From the NCBI GenBank assembly GCA_964597445.1, contig CAZQXO010000033.1, positions 1 through 22,000 of the forward strand: DNA of 22,000 nucleotides, given 5' to 3'. The translations under genes were made by a program, and so were the position numbers. How positions within the stretch are numbered: the first letter of the stretch is position 1; each line of letters starts with the position of its first letter. The stretch is from UBA10649 sp964597445. GTDB lineage: Bacteria; Actinomycetota; Actinomycetes; S36-B12. Below are positions 7,602-15,124 of the stretch, piece by piece. Under the pieces are notes generated by a model that saw only the letters and a list, made by a program, of their open reading frames with translations, did not search any database and was not told the DNA's origin.

Positions 7602-10600
7602 GTGAGGACGCGCGTGACCGGGGCGATCGTGGTGGCCACCCTCGTGGCCGCCTCGCTCACCGGCCTCGCTGCAGGCCCCGTGACGGCTGCCGACGACCCC
7701 CCGGGCGCTGCCACGGCGACGTCCGCGACCATCGCCTCTTCTGCTCCGCCGGAGCTCGACTCGGCCACGCCCACGTCAGACACCATCACCGTGGCATGGA
7801 CCTGGGGCCCGGAGACGCCCGCTCCCGCCGAGGTCACGTCCGTCCTGGTGCGCGCCGAGCCCGGAGGTCATCTGACCCGGGCGAGTCGCACCGAGCTCGC
7901 GACCTCCCTGACGGATCTGGACCCGGACACGGAGTACGCCATCACCCTCACGTCGATCACCGGTGACGTCACCGGTGAGCCCACCGACCCGGTGAGCATC
8001 CGGACGCTCCCCGCCCTCGACACGGGCTCTGACGTGGTCGATGCAGCCAGCAGCCGGCCTCTCGCCACGCCCGGTGACGTGTCGAGCCTCATCGTGACGC
8101 TGACGACGACGGTCGCCCCGGCAGCGCAGGCGGAGCAGGCCACCGAGGAGCTTCCGGTCGCCGGTGTCGTGGTGGAGGACACGCAGGACCTCGGAGCCGG
8201 AAACGTTCGAGTGGACCTGAACGAGGGCGTCAGCGAAGCGGACGCCGCCGTGATGATGGCGGAGATCGAGTCGGACCCCCGCGTGGCGTCGGTGAGCGTG
8301 GATCGTCGCGTGTCCCGGTCCGCGTTTCCCAGCAGTCCACCGAACGACCCGTACTGGACGAGCAACAGCCTGTGGGGGCTGTACGGCACGTTCGGTGTCG
8401 GCATCGCCTCCGATCGACTCACGATGAATCCTGTCTGGAGCGGGAATCAGGGGAGCGGCACCGTTGTCGCCGTCCTCGACTCGGGATCGACGAGCCACCC
8501 CGACCTCGACGCGAACTACGTCGCGGGCTACGACTTCGTCGGGAACCGGAGCGGCTTCTGCCGCTCGGGAGCCAGCAGCTCCGACGGTGACTACGTCAAC
8601 ACCGGCACCTACGGAGCCCTGGGCTGGGACAGCAATCCGCTGGATCCCGGCGACTGGACCACGGTCACATCCCCGTGGTGCGGGAACGCAGCCAACTCGA
8701 GCTGGCACGGGACTCACGTCGCCGGGACGGTGGCGGCCGTGGGCAACAACGGCGCAGGCGTGATCGGCGTCGCACCCCAGGCCAGGATCCAGCCGGTCCG
8801 GGTGCTCTCGTACGACGGGGGCTACACGTCGGACATCGTGGCCGCCATCACCTGGGCCTCNNNNNNNNNNNNNNNNNNNNNNNNNNNNNNNNNNNNNNNN
8901 NNNNNNNNNNNNNNNNNNNNNNNNNNNNNNNNNNNNNNNNNNNNNNNNNNNNNNNNNNNNGGCGGCGCGACCACCCCCGGTTCCGCCACCTACACGTCCT
9001 ACAGCGGCACGAGCATGGCCGCGCCCCACGTGTCCGGTGTCGCGGCCCTGCTTCGGGCGACCGACGGCTCCCGGACTCCGGCCCAGATCCTCTCGATCAT
9101 CCAGTCGACTGCCTTGGGCTTCCCCACGACCGGGAGCTGGTACGACTGCACCACCTCGATCTGCGGTGCCGGACTCCTGCGAGCGGCCACCACCTCGACC
9201 CCGGTCATCTACTCGACGAGCCCCGAGACCGGTCCGATCGCCGGGGGCGGATCGGTCACCCTCACCGGCATCAACCTGGGCAACGCCAGTGCCGTGACCT
9301 TCGGGGGAACGTCAGCGGCCATCACGGCCCAGACGTCGACGACCCTGACCGTGACGGCTCCCGCGCGTGCCGCGGGTGAGGTCGACATCGTGGTGACCAA
9401 TCCCAACGGCTCAGGAACCTCGCTCGGCGCCTACCGCTACTTCTCGGCCCCCACCGCCACCTCTCTCAGCGTGTCCAGCGGGACAACCGCCGGCGGGACC
9501 ACCGTCGTCATCTCCGGGACCAACCTGGCTCCGAACGATGTCCAGGACAGCAGCTGGATCACGGTGAGCTTCGGCGGCGCCGCGGCCACGGTCTGGCTTC
9601 CGGGCACGACCTCGGTCCAGGTGACCACGCCCGCCCGCCCCGCGGGCACGGTCGACGTCGTCGTGACGACGCCGGGAGGCAGCAGCACCCTCGCCGGCGC
9701 CTTCACCTTCGTGGCCCCCGCGTCCAGCGGTGGTGGGACGAGCAGCGGTGGTGGCGGTGGCGGGTCCTCGAGTGCGAGCGCCGACTCCGGTGGGGGCGGT
9801 GCACTGCAGGAGATCACCGAGGTGCGACCCGCCTTCGGCCCTGTGTCGGGTGGCAACCTCGTCGCCATCATCGGCTACGGGTTCACGGGAGCCACGAGCG
9901 TCACCATCGGCGGGGTTCCTGCCTCCTTCCGCGTCGTCAACGACGCGACGGTCGAGGTCACGATGCCGGCCGCGTCCGCTGCAGGATCGGCGGACGTCGC
10001 CGTGAACCTGAATGCCGTCCGAGGCCGGGCCTTCGCCCCGGGAGGCTACGTCTACCGGACGGACCTGCCTGCTGCGCCCGCGCCATCACCCTCCGCTCCC
10101 CCCGTGTCGAACCCCGGCGCGGACTCGGGCGTCACCGCCGGCGACCTCGTGACCTTTGCGCCACGCTCGTCCGACCTCGGCGCTGCAGCCAAGACGCGAC
10201 TCACCCGGCTGGCCCGGACCGTGGGCGACGCCCCCGCGACAGGGAATGTCACCGCCTACGCCGATGCGCGAGGGAGCGCGTCCTCGACCAAGGTGGCGCG
10301 CGATCGAGCACGCGCGATCGTCGCCTTCCTGCGCAGCACCGGGGTCCGCGGGACCATCGCCACCACGATCGAGCGCGGTGATGCGGCGACACTTCGCACG
10401 GGCGCCATCGTGCTGCTGTCCACTGATCCGGGAGCGAATGCCATGACCTCCACCCAGGACGTCTCCTCACTCATCGTCCGCTACCGCCCGGGCGTCACGC
10501 CCACCGTCAACGGGAAGGTGCGGGGCTCCAGCCTCGTCCCGGCCACGGTCGGCGCGGGCATGACCCTCGGGCCGAACCTCGGACTGCGCATGTATCGGAT

Positions 10601-10724
10601 CGACCTCGCGCAGGGTCTCCCGGTCGCACAGGCAGAGAAGGTCGCTTCTCAGATGATGAAGGACCCCGGCATCGAGTTCGTCGAGCCTGATCGCATCGTC
10701 AGCGCCCAGGTCTCGCGGGGCTGA
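7602..10724 (+). CDS. Secreted multidomain S8 (subtilisin-family) serine protease, interrupted by an assembly gap
   Basis: Extracellular protease, nominally 1040 aa. A signal peptide (RTR n-region, hydrophobic core, cut near PVTA-AD) is followed by an Fn3-like domain (about 45-140) and an I9-like prodomain (about 159-240, starting DVSSLIV). The S8 domain has Asp293 (AVLDSG), His369 (HGTHVAG) and Ser471 (GTSMAAPH, nominal). The stretch expected to hold the oxyanion-hole Asn is missing in the 100-N gap. Three IPT/TIG domains follow (about 533-617, 617-706, 735-821), the last two separated by a Gly/Ser linker. Then come an OmpA-like segment (about 847-943) and a second I9-like domain (about 953-1037, again starting DVSSLIV). 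The GTG at 7602 is preferred over the ATG at 7584 because of the -10-like box 6 nt upstream and the better signal peptide. Overlaps the convergent gene by 26 bp. Confidence 0.92.
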   Translation: MRTRVTGAIVVATLVAASLTGLAAGPVTAADDPPGAATATSATIASSAPPELDSATPTSDTITVAWTWGPETPAPAEVTSVLVRAEPGGHLTRASRTELATSLTDLDPDTEYAITLTSITGDVTGEPTDPVSIRTLPALDTGSDVVDAASSRPLATPGDVSSLIVTLTTTVAPAAQAEQATEELPVAGVVVEDTQDLGAGNVRVDLNEGVSEADAAVMMAEIESDPRVASVSVDRRVSRSAFPSSPPNDPYWTSNSLWGLYGTFGVGIASDRLTMNPVWSGNQGSGTVVAVLDSGSTSHPDLDANYVAGYDFVGNRSGFCRSGASSSDGDYVNTGTYGALGWDSNPLDPGDWTTVTSPWCGNAANSSWHGTHVAGTVAAVGNNGAGVIGVAPQARIQPVRVLSYDGGYTSDIVAAITWAXXXXXXXXXXXXXXXXXXXXXXXXXXXXXXXXXXGGATTPGSATYTSYSGTSMAAPHVSGVAALLRATDGSRTPAQILSIIQSTALGFPTTGSWYDCTTSICGAGLLRAATTSTPVIYSTSPETGPIAGGGSVTLTGINLGNASAVTFGGTSAAITAQTSTTLTVTAPARAAGEVDIVVTNPNGSGTSLGAYRYFSAPTATSLSVSSGTTAGGTTVVISGTNLAPNDVQDSSWITVSFGGAAATVWLPGTTSVQVTTPARPAGTVDVVVTTPGGSSTLAGAFTFVAPASSGGGTSSGGGGGGSSSASADSGGGGALQEITEVRPAFGPVSGGNLVAIIGYGFTGATSVTIGGVPASFRVVNDATVEVTMPAASAAGSADVAVNLNAVRGRAFAPGGYVYRTDLPAAPAPSPSAPPVSNPGADSGVTAGDLVTFAPRSSDLGAAAKTRLTRLARTVGDAPATGNVTAYADARGSASSTKVARDRARAIVAFLRSTGVRGTIATTIERGDAATLRTGAIVLLSTDPGANAMTSTQDVSSLIVRYRPGVTPTVNGKVRGSSLVPATVGAGMTLGPNLGLRMYRIDLAQGLPVAQAEKVASQMMKDPGIEFVEPDRIVSAQVSRG
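8861..8960. other. Assembly gap (100 N) inside the subtilase catalytic domain
   Basis: Exactly 100 N's, a conventional placeholder. It falls between ITWAS and the GGATTPGS segment preceding the active-site serine. In related proteases this interval is clearly longer than 33 residues and contains the SLGG segment and the oxyanion Asn, so the real missing length is probably around 300 nt. The frame happens to be preserved across the placeholder. Confidence 0.99.
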
Positions 10725-11718
10725 ACACCGCACGCACACTCGGCGCACCCTCGAGGGCGCGGCCTGCCAGCACCACGGCAGCCGAGTTCCAGGTGGGCTG
10801 GTCCGCCGTGAAGTGTTCGCCCGGCGCGTCGAACCGCTCGCCCTCGAAGTTCATGCCGCACCAGTAGGAGCCGTCATCGTGACGGAGGAACTGCACCCAC
10901 GAGTACAGCTGCTCAGCGCGCTCGCGATCCCCCATCATGGTCAGCGTCAGGACGAGCTCGCACGTCTCGGCCGCCGTGATCCAGGGCCGGTCGGACACGC
11001 ATCGGACGCCCAGTCCCTCGACCACGAAGTCCGACCAGCCCGCGTCGATGCGCGTGCGTGCGGCATCACCGGTGATGACACCACCGAGCACGGGGTAGTA
11101 CCAGTCCATCGCCCAGCGCGACTTGTCCAGGAAGAGCGGGGACCGATGGGCGATGGCATCAGCGAGAAGGACGAGTGCGACGTCCCAGTCGGGCCGGGCG
11201 TGACCGAGCTCCTCGGCCATGGAGATGGCGCACCTCAGGCTCTGGTGGATGCTGGACGAGCCGGTGAGCAGGGCGCCATCACCCGGGTCGTCAGCACGCC
11301 AGGCGATGCCTCCCCAGGGGAGCTGCTGACCGACCACATGACTCATCGCCGCATCCACGACCGGCCACATCTCGACCAGGACACCACGACTCCCTGATGC
11401 CACGTAGTGGTGCCAGACACCGACGGCGATGTAGGCACTGATGTTCGTGTCGAGCGTGCGGTCGATGATCTCGTCGCCGACGTAGTAGGAGAACCACCCT
11501 CCATGGATGGCCTGCCGATCAGCAAGCCACCGCAGCGCGCGTCGTGCCTCAGCATGGTGGCCGTGGAGGTCGAGCGCCATGACTGCCTCGACCATGTTCC
11601 ACGGATCAGCCTTACCGCCCGGCACCCACGGGATGAGACCGTCACGCGTCTGCGCCGCTGCGATGGATCGGGCCGTCGCCCGCGTGTCGACGCGAGCGAC
11701 GACCGCCTCCGGGCTCAT
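10699..11718 (-). CDS. Prenyltransferase-like alpha/alpha-barrel protein
   Basis: 339-aa soluble protein rich in Trp and in repeated helical segments (DPWNMVEAVMALDLHG, ALRWLADRQ..GGWFSYY, WTAADQPTWNSAAVVL-like ending). This resembles the alpha/alpha toroids of prenyltransferase and squalene-cyclase repeat proteins and of some glycoside hydrolases. Without a recognisable DDxxD or DxDD motif the activity is not predicted. The ATG at 11718 overlaps the stop of the upstream methyltransferase (ATGA), so it is the third gene of a coupled operon with a GT4 glycosyltransferase. A role in processing a glycosylated lipid or polysaccharide is an inference from this context. Its 3' end overlaps the convergent subtilase gene by 26 bp. 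Confidence 0.75.
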   Translation of the reverse strand: MSPEAVVARVDTRATARSIAAAQTRDGLIPWVPGGKADPWNMVEAVMALDLHGHHAEARRALRWLADRQAIHGGWFSYYVGDEIIDRTLDTNISAYIAVGVWHHYVASGSRGVLVEMWPVVDAAMSHVVGQQLPWGGIAWRADDPGDGALLTGSSSIHQSLRCAISMAEELGHARPDWDVALVLLADAIAHRSPLFLDKSRWAMDWYYPVLGGVITGDAARTRIDAGWSDFVVEGLGVRCVSDRPWITAAETCELVLTLTMMGDRERAEQLYSWVQFLRHDDGSYWCGMNFEGERFDAPGEHFTADQPTWNSAAVVLAGRALEGAPSVRAVFSPARPGR

Positions 11719-12425
11719 GGCTTCACCGCGTAGAGGATCAGGCTCTTTCCGAGGACGGGGTTCAGTGACTCATCCAGTCGCCGCAGCAGCGGCGGGTTCT
11801 CGATGATCTGCTTCACGAGGACGTCGTGGTAGCGGCGGGCGAGCCAGCGATCGTCGCGGTTCACGCCACCGGCGCAGCGGATCCACCAGTACGGCGAGTG
11901 AAGAGCATGCGCGCGTCGTGCTCCACGCACCTCGAGACCGGCGTCACGCAGACGGCCCTCCAGCTCCGCGCGACCGTAGATCCGCACATGCCCACCCGGG
12001 ATGTCGTGGTAGTCCGAGTCCAGCATCCAATTGATCTTCTCCGGAAAGCGCGCGGGCACCGTGACTGCGATTCGACCCCCCGGCTTCAGCACGCGCGCCA
12101 GCTCCCCGATGGCGGCGCGATCCTCGGGGATGTGCTCCAGGACCTCGGCCGCGATGATGCGATCGAAGACTCCATCATCGAAGGGCAGGTCGAGCGCATC
12201 ACCCTCGACGCACACCAGTGCGCCACCCTCAGGAACCTCTCCCTCGGCCACCATGGCCGCCGCCATCTCACGCACCCCGTCGAGTTCGGCGGCGTCGGCA
12301 TCCAAGGCGACGACATGTGCTCCGCGACGCAGGACCGCGAACGCATGTCGGCCACCCCCGCAGCCCATGTCGAGGACGCGGTGCCCCGGATCGACGCCGA
12401 AGAGGTCCAGGTCAACGGTGAGCAT
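11715..12425 (-). CDS. Class I SAM-dependent methyltransferase (Methyltransf_11-type)
   Basis: 236 aa. SAM-binding motif I VLDMGCGGGRHA is at residues 17-28, the acidic end of strand 2 is ALDAD, and DALDLPFDDGVFDRIIAAEVLEHI and RVLKPGGRIAVTVP follow in the order typical of UbiE/Methyltransf_11 enzymes. The ATG at 12425 has a GGGG-containing ribosome site and overlaps the glycosyltransferase end by 14 nt; a longer open frame upstream is only the off-frame of that gene. Its stop overlaps the next gene start. Probably methylates a sugar or lipid made by the operon; substrate unknown. Confidence 0.88.
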   Translation of the reverse strand: MLTVDLDLFGVDPGHRVLDMGCGGGRHAFAVLRRGAHVVALDADAAELDGVREMAAAMVAEGEVPEGGALVCVEGDALDLPFDDGVFDRIIAAEVLEHIPEDRAAIGELARVLKPGGRIAVTVPARFPEKINWMLDSDYHDIPGGHVRIYGRAELEGRLRDAGLEVRGARRAHALHSPYWWIRCAGGVNRDDRWLARRYHDVLVKQIIENPPLLRRLDESLNPVLGKSLILYAVKP

Positions 12426-13722
12426 GCTCACCCCGCCTCGCCTGCTCGGCGAGCTCCTCGCGCCAGATCCTGACCAGGCCCTCGGCGTGCGAGCGCCACG
12501 TGAACCGCTCGAGGACCCGAGCACGTCCCCGCTCCCCCAGGCGCCGACGCTGGTCCGGGTCAGCCAGCACCTCAAGGACCATCGTCGCCAGCGCGGAGGG
12601 ATCACCGGGTGAGACCGTGCGTGCGCACTCTCCATCCGGTCCGACCACCTCGGGGAGGGCACCTCCCGTCGTGGCCACCACCGCCACCCCGCACGCCATC
12701 GCCTCCGCAGCAGGAAGCGAGAAGCCCTCGTAGAGCGAGGGGACAACGGCCACGTCCGCTTCCGCGTACAGCTCGACGATCCGCTCATCACTGACGCCGC
12801 TCACGAACTCGACCGCTCCGTCGAGCCCGAGCTGATCGATGAGCGCCGGCACCGCGCTGCCGTCCTTCAGCCGTCCGATCACGACGAGGTGAGCATCCGG
12901 GCGTTCGACTCTTATCTTGGCGAGGGCGTCGAGCAGGACCGTCAGCCCCTTGAGCGGCACGTCCGCACTCGCCGTCGTCATCAGGCGACCCGGGACGCGC
13001 GTGATGTGCGGCAGCGGACGGAAGAGCGACTCGTCGACGCCGATGGGCACCACCGTCATGTGCTCCAGCGGGACACCCATCTGCGCCGCGATGTCGCGCT
13101 TGGACGAGTCAGACACAGTGACCACGCGAGGGATGCGAGGGGCCACGCGCAGCTGCATGCGCAGGAAGCCGTACCAGCGCCACAGGGACAGGCGTCGTCG
13201 CCATCCCGAGGCGTGCGCGAGGTCGAGCTCGCGATCGACCGTGATCGGGTGGTGGATCGTGGCCGTCACGGGCCACCCATCACGCATCATCTTCAGCACG
13301 CCCGTGCCGAGCGCCTGGTTGTCGTGCACGAGGTCGAAGTCCGCCCGACGGCTCCTGAGCAGGCGATGGGCGCGCTCCGAGAAGGCCCAGGGCTCGGGGA
13401 ACCCCGCGGTGCACATCAGCGCGAACTCACGGACGTCGACGCTGTCACGGAACTCCCGCACGTGCGGGACGCGGAAGGGATCGGGCTGCCGGTAGAGGTC
13501 CAGTCCCGGCACCTGGACCAGGTGGTCAGGATCATCGAGCTGCGGCCACGGCTGGCCGGACAGGACGGCGATCTCATGGCCCAGGGCCGCAACTTCGCGG
13601 GCGACGTAGCGCGTGTAGACGCCCTGGCCGCCGCAGTGCGGATTGCCCCGGTAGACGAGCCACGCGATGCGCAGCGGATCGTCAGGGCCGGGCACCGGCA
13701 CGGGGGGAAGGGAACGCGCCAC
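12412..13722 (-). CDS. Glycosyltransferase family 4 (GT-B fold)
   Basis: Retaining glycosyltransferase using a nucleotide-sugar donor, 436 aa, cytoplasmic. The N-terminal acceptor domain starts LRIAWLVYRGNPHCGGQGVYTRYV (about 17-40), with the Gly-rich loop typical of GT4. The donor domain has the EX7E motif at E332 and E340 (LYEGFSLPAAE) and GGALPEVVG at about 353-361. The start is a GTG at 13722 without ribosome site but with a TAGGTT -10-like box exactly 6 nt upstream, so a leaderless transcript is likely. First gene of the GT4/methyltransferase/alpha-barrel operon. Acceptor and donor sugars are not predictable. Confidence 0.92.
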   Translation of the reverse strand: MARSLPPVPVPGPDDPLRIAWLVYRGNPHCGGQGVYTRYVAREVAALGHEIAVLSGQPWPQLDDPDHLVQVPGLDLYRQPDPFRVPHVREFRDSVDVREFALMCTAGFPEPWAFSERAHRLLRSRRADFDLVHDNQALGTGVLKMMRDGWPVTATIHHPITVDRELDLAHASGWRRRLSLWRWYGFLRMQLRVAPRIPRVVTVSDSSKRDIAAQMGVPLEHMTVVPIGVDESLFRPLPHITRVPGRLMTTASADVPLKGLTVLLDALAKIRVERPDAHLVVIGRLKDGSAVPALIDQLGLDGAVEFVSGVSDERIVELYAEADVAVVPSLYEGFSLPAAEAMACGVAVVATTGGALPEVVGPDGECARTVSPGDPSALATMVLEVLADPDQRRRLGERGRARVLERFTWRSHAEGLVRIWREELAEQARRGEHAHR

Positions 13723-13734
13723 AGAGGGAACCTA
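13723..13734 (-). promoter_or_regulatory. Candidate leaderless promoter of the GT4 operon
   Basis: TAGGTT (13729-13734, minus strand) is followed by 6 nt and the GTG start codon, as expected for a transcript starting on the first base of the codon. The -35 is weak. This promoter is only about 36 nt from the divergent tRNA-Gly -10. Confidence 0.5.
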
Positions 13735-13769
13735 CCCGCAGGGCCGCGGCGCCTCCGATCCCCGTCGGC

Positions 13770-13775
13770 TACCCT
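13770..13775 (+). promoter_or_regulatory. Candidate -10 element of tRNA-Gly
   Basis: TACCCT fits TANNNT and lies 13 nt before the tRNA 5' end. No clear -35. Confidence 0.4.
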
Positions 13776-13788
13776 GTAGGAGCACCGC

Positions 13789-13859
13789 GCGGGTGTAGCT
13801 CAATGGCAGAGCCCCAGCCTTCCAAGCTGGCCATGCCGGTTCGATCCCGGTCACCCGCT
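13789..13859 (+). tRNA. tRNA-Gly, anticodon TCC
   Basis: 71-nt cloverleaf. Acceptor stem GCGGGTG/CACCCGC, D-arm GCTCAATGGCAGAGC, anticodon stem CCAGC/GCTGG with loop CTTCCAA (TCC), and T-arm with TTCGATC loop. Discriminator T; CCA not encoded. Confidence 0.97.
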
Positions 13860-13870
13860 CTGAACTCGGC

Positions 13871-13890
13871 ACCACCACGCGGGTGGTGGT
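13871..13890 (+). terminator. Hairpin after tRNA-Gly
   Basis: An 8-bp stem ACCACCAC/GTGGTGGT with a GCGG loop begins 12 nt after the tRNA. No T-tract follows, as is common in high-GC actinobacteria. It ends 18 nt before sbcD and probably separates the two units. Confidence 0.45.
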
Positions 13891-13908
13891 CGACACGACG
13901 GGGTTCGC

Positions 13909-15123
13909 ATGCGCATCCTCCACACGTCGGACTGGCACCTGGGCAAGAGCCTCCACGGACACGACCTCGCCGCGGCGCAGGAGGCAGCCCTCGACTTCAT
14001 CGTCGACGTCGCGATCGAGAAGAGGGTCGACGCCGTCATCGTGGCGGGTGACGTCTACGACCGATCGTTTCCCAGCGTCGAGGACGTCCGCCGACTCAAC
14101 GCGGTGTTCACGAGGATCCACGAGGCGGGCATCCCGATCATCTGCACAGCAGGCAACCACGACGAGGGCGCCCGACTGGCGGCTCTCGCGAACCTGCTCG
14201 ATGAGGGTGTGACCGTGGTCGGCGAATACCACCAGGTGGGCACGTGCGTCACGCTGCAGGACGAGCATGGACCGGTCGCCGTCTATCCCCTGCCCTACCT
14301 CCATCCCGACGGGGCGCGCCGCGAACTCGCACCCGCCGACGGACCGCTCCTGGAGCGGAGCCACGAGGCGGTGGTCGCCGAGGCGATGCGGCGGGTGCGC
14401 TCGGATCTCGCCATCCGCCTGGCGGACGCTCCCGCGACACGGGCCATCGTGGTGTCCCATGCCTTCGTCGTGCGGGGTCAGGAGACTCCCGACGAACTGC
14501 GCAACGAGCAGTCCGAGAGCGAACGCGACATCGCCGTCGGCGGCGTGCCCTCGGTTCCGTCCGCGACCTACGACGGTGTGCACTACGTCGCCCTGGGTCA
14601 CCTGCATGGTCCTCGAACCGTCCAGCAGCAGGAGCCTGGACGCCCGGCTGTTCGCTACGCCGGATCACCCCTGCGCTACTCGCTGTCCGAGTCGAATCAC
14701 ATCAAGTCCATCACCATCGTCGACATCGATGCCGAGGGCCTGTGCACCTTCGAGGCCATACCCGTGCCGCAGCCCGCGGGAATGAGTCGCCTGCGTGGTG
14801 AGCTCCACGAGCTCCTCTCCCCGGCGCATTCCGCCCAGCGCGACGACTTCGTCGAGATCGTCCTCACCGATCGTGATGTGCCCGACAACTTCCTCGCCCA
14901 GCTGATGCAGGTGTTCACCCGCATCCTCAAGGTTCGCCATGAGCCCACCGGAGCCGCCGTCGCGGTCGTCGAGATGGGCGGCCCCCCTGTTCCCGACGTC
15001 GTGACCCCACTGGAGACCCTTCGCAACTTCTACGCGGCCACTCGGCAGGAGGAGCCCTCCGACGCCATTGCGGCGATCCTCTCCGACGTCCTCGAGCGCG
15101 CTCGCGCCAACGTGGAGTCCTGA
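13909..15123 (+). CDS. sbcD: Exonuclease SbcD, Mre11-like nuclease subunit
   Basis: Metal-dependent nuclease of the SbcCD complex, which cuts DNA hairpins and trims double-strand break ends. 404 aa, normal length. Phosphodiesterase motifs are in order: D8-W-H10 (TSDWHLGKS), GDVYDR at about 47-52, GNHDEGAR at 82-89, SHAFV at about 184, and GHLHGPR at about 231. The ATG at 13909 gives the canonical MRILHTSDWH start. sbcC starts 1 nt after the stop, so the two subunits are coexpressed. Confidence 0.97.
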   Translation: MRILHTSDWHLGKSLHGHDLAAAQEAALDFIVDVAIEKRVDAVIVAGDVYDRSFPSVEDVRRLNAVFTRIHEAGIPIICTAGNHDEGARLAALANLLDEGVTVVGEYHQVGTCVTLQDEHGPVAVYPLPYLHPDGARRELAPADGPLLERSHEAVVAEAMRRVRSDLAIRLADAPATRAIVVSHAFVVRGQETPDELRNEQSESERDIAVGGVPSVPSATYDGVHYVALGHLHGPRTVQQQEPGRPAVRYAGSPLRYSLSESNHIKSITIVDIDAEGLCTFEAIPVPQPAGMSRLRGELHELLSPAHSAQRDDFVEIVLTDRDVPDNFLAQLMQVFTRILKVRHEPTGAAVAVVEMGGPPVPDVVTPLETLRNFYAATRQEEPSDAIAAILSDVLERARANVES

Positions 15124-15124
15124 C

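Noticed and set aside
12426..12791. Upstream extension of the operon methyltransferase
   Set aside because: This part is the off-frame of the GT4 gene; the ATG at 12425 gives a complete fold.
13732..14607. Long minus-strand open frame opposite sbcD and across tRNA-Gly
   Set aside because: Antisense shadow of a confident gene and tRNA; low-complexity composition and no motif.
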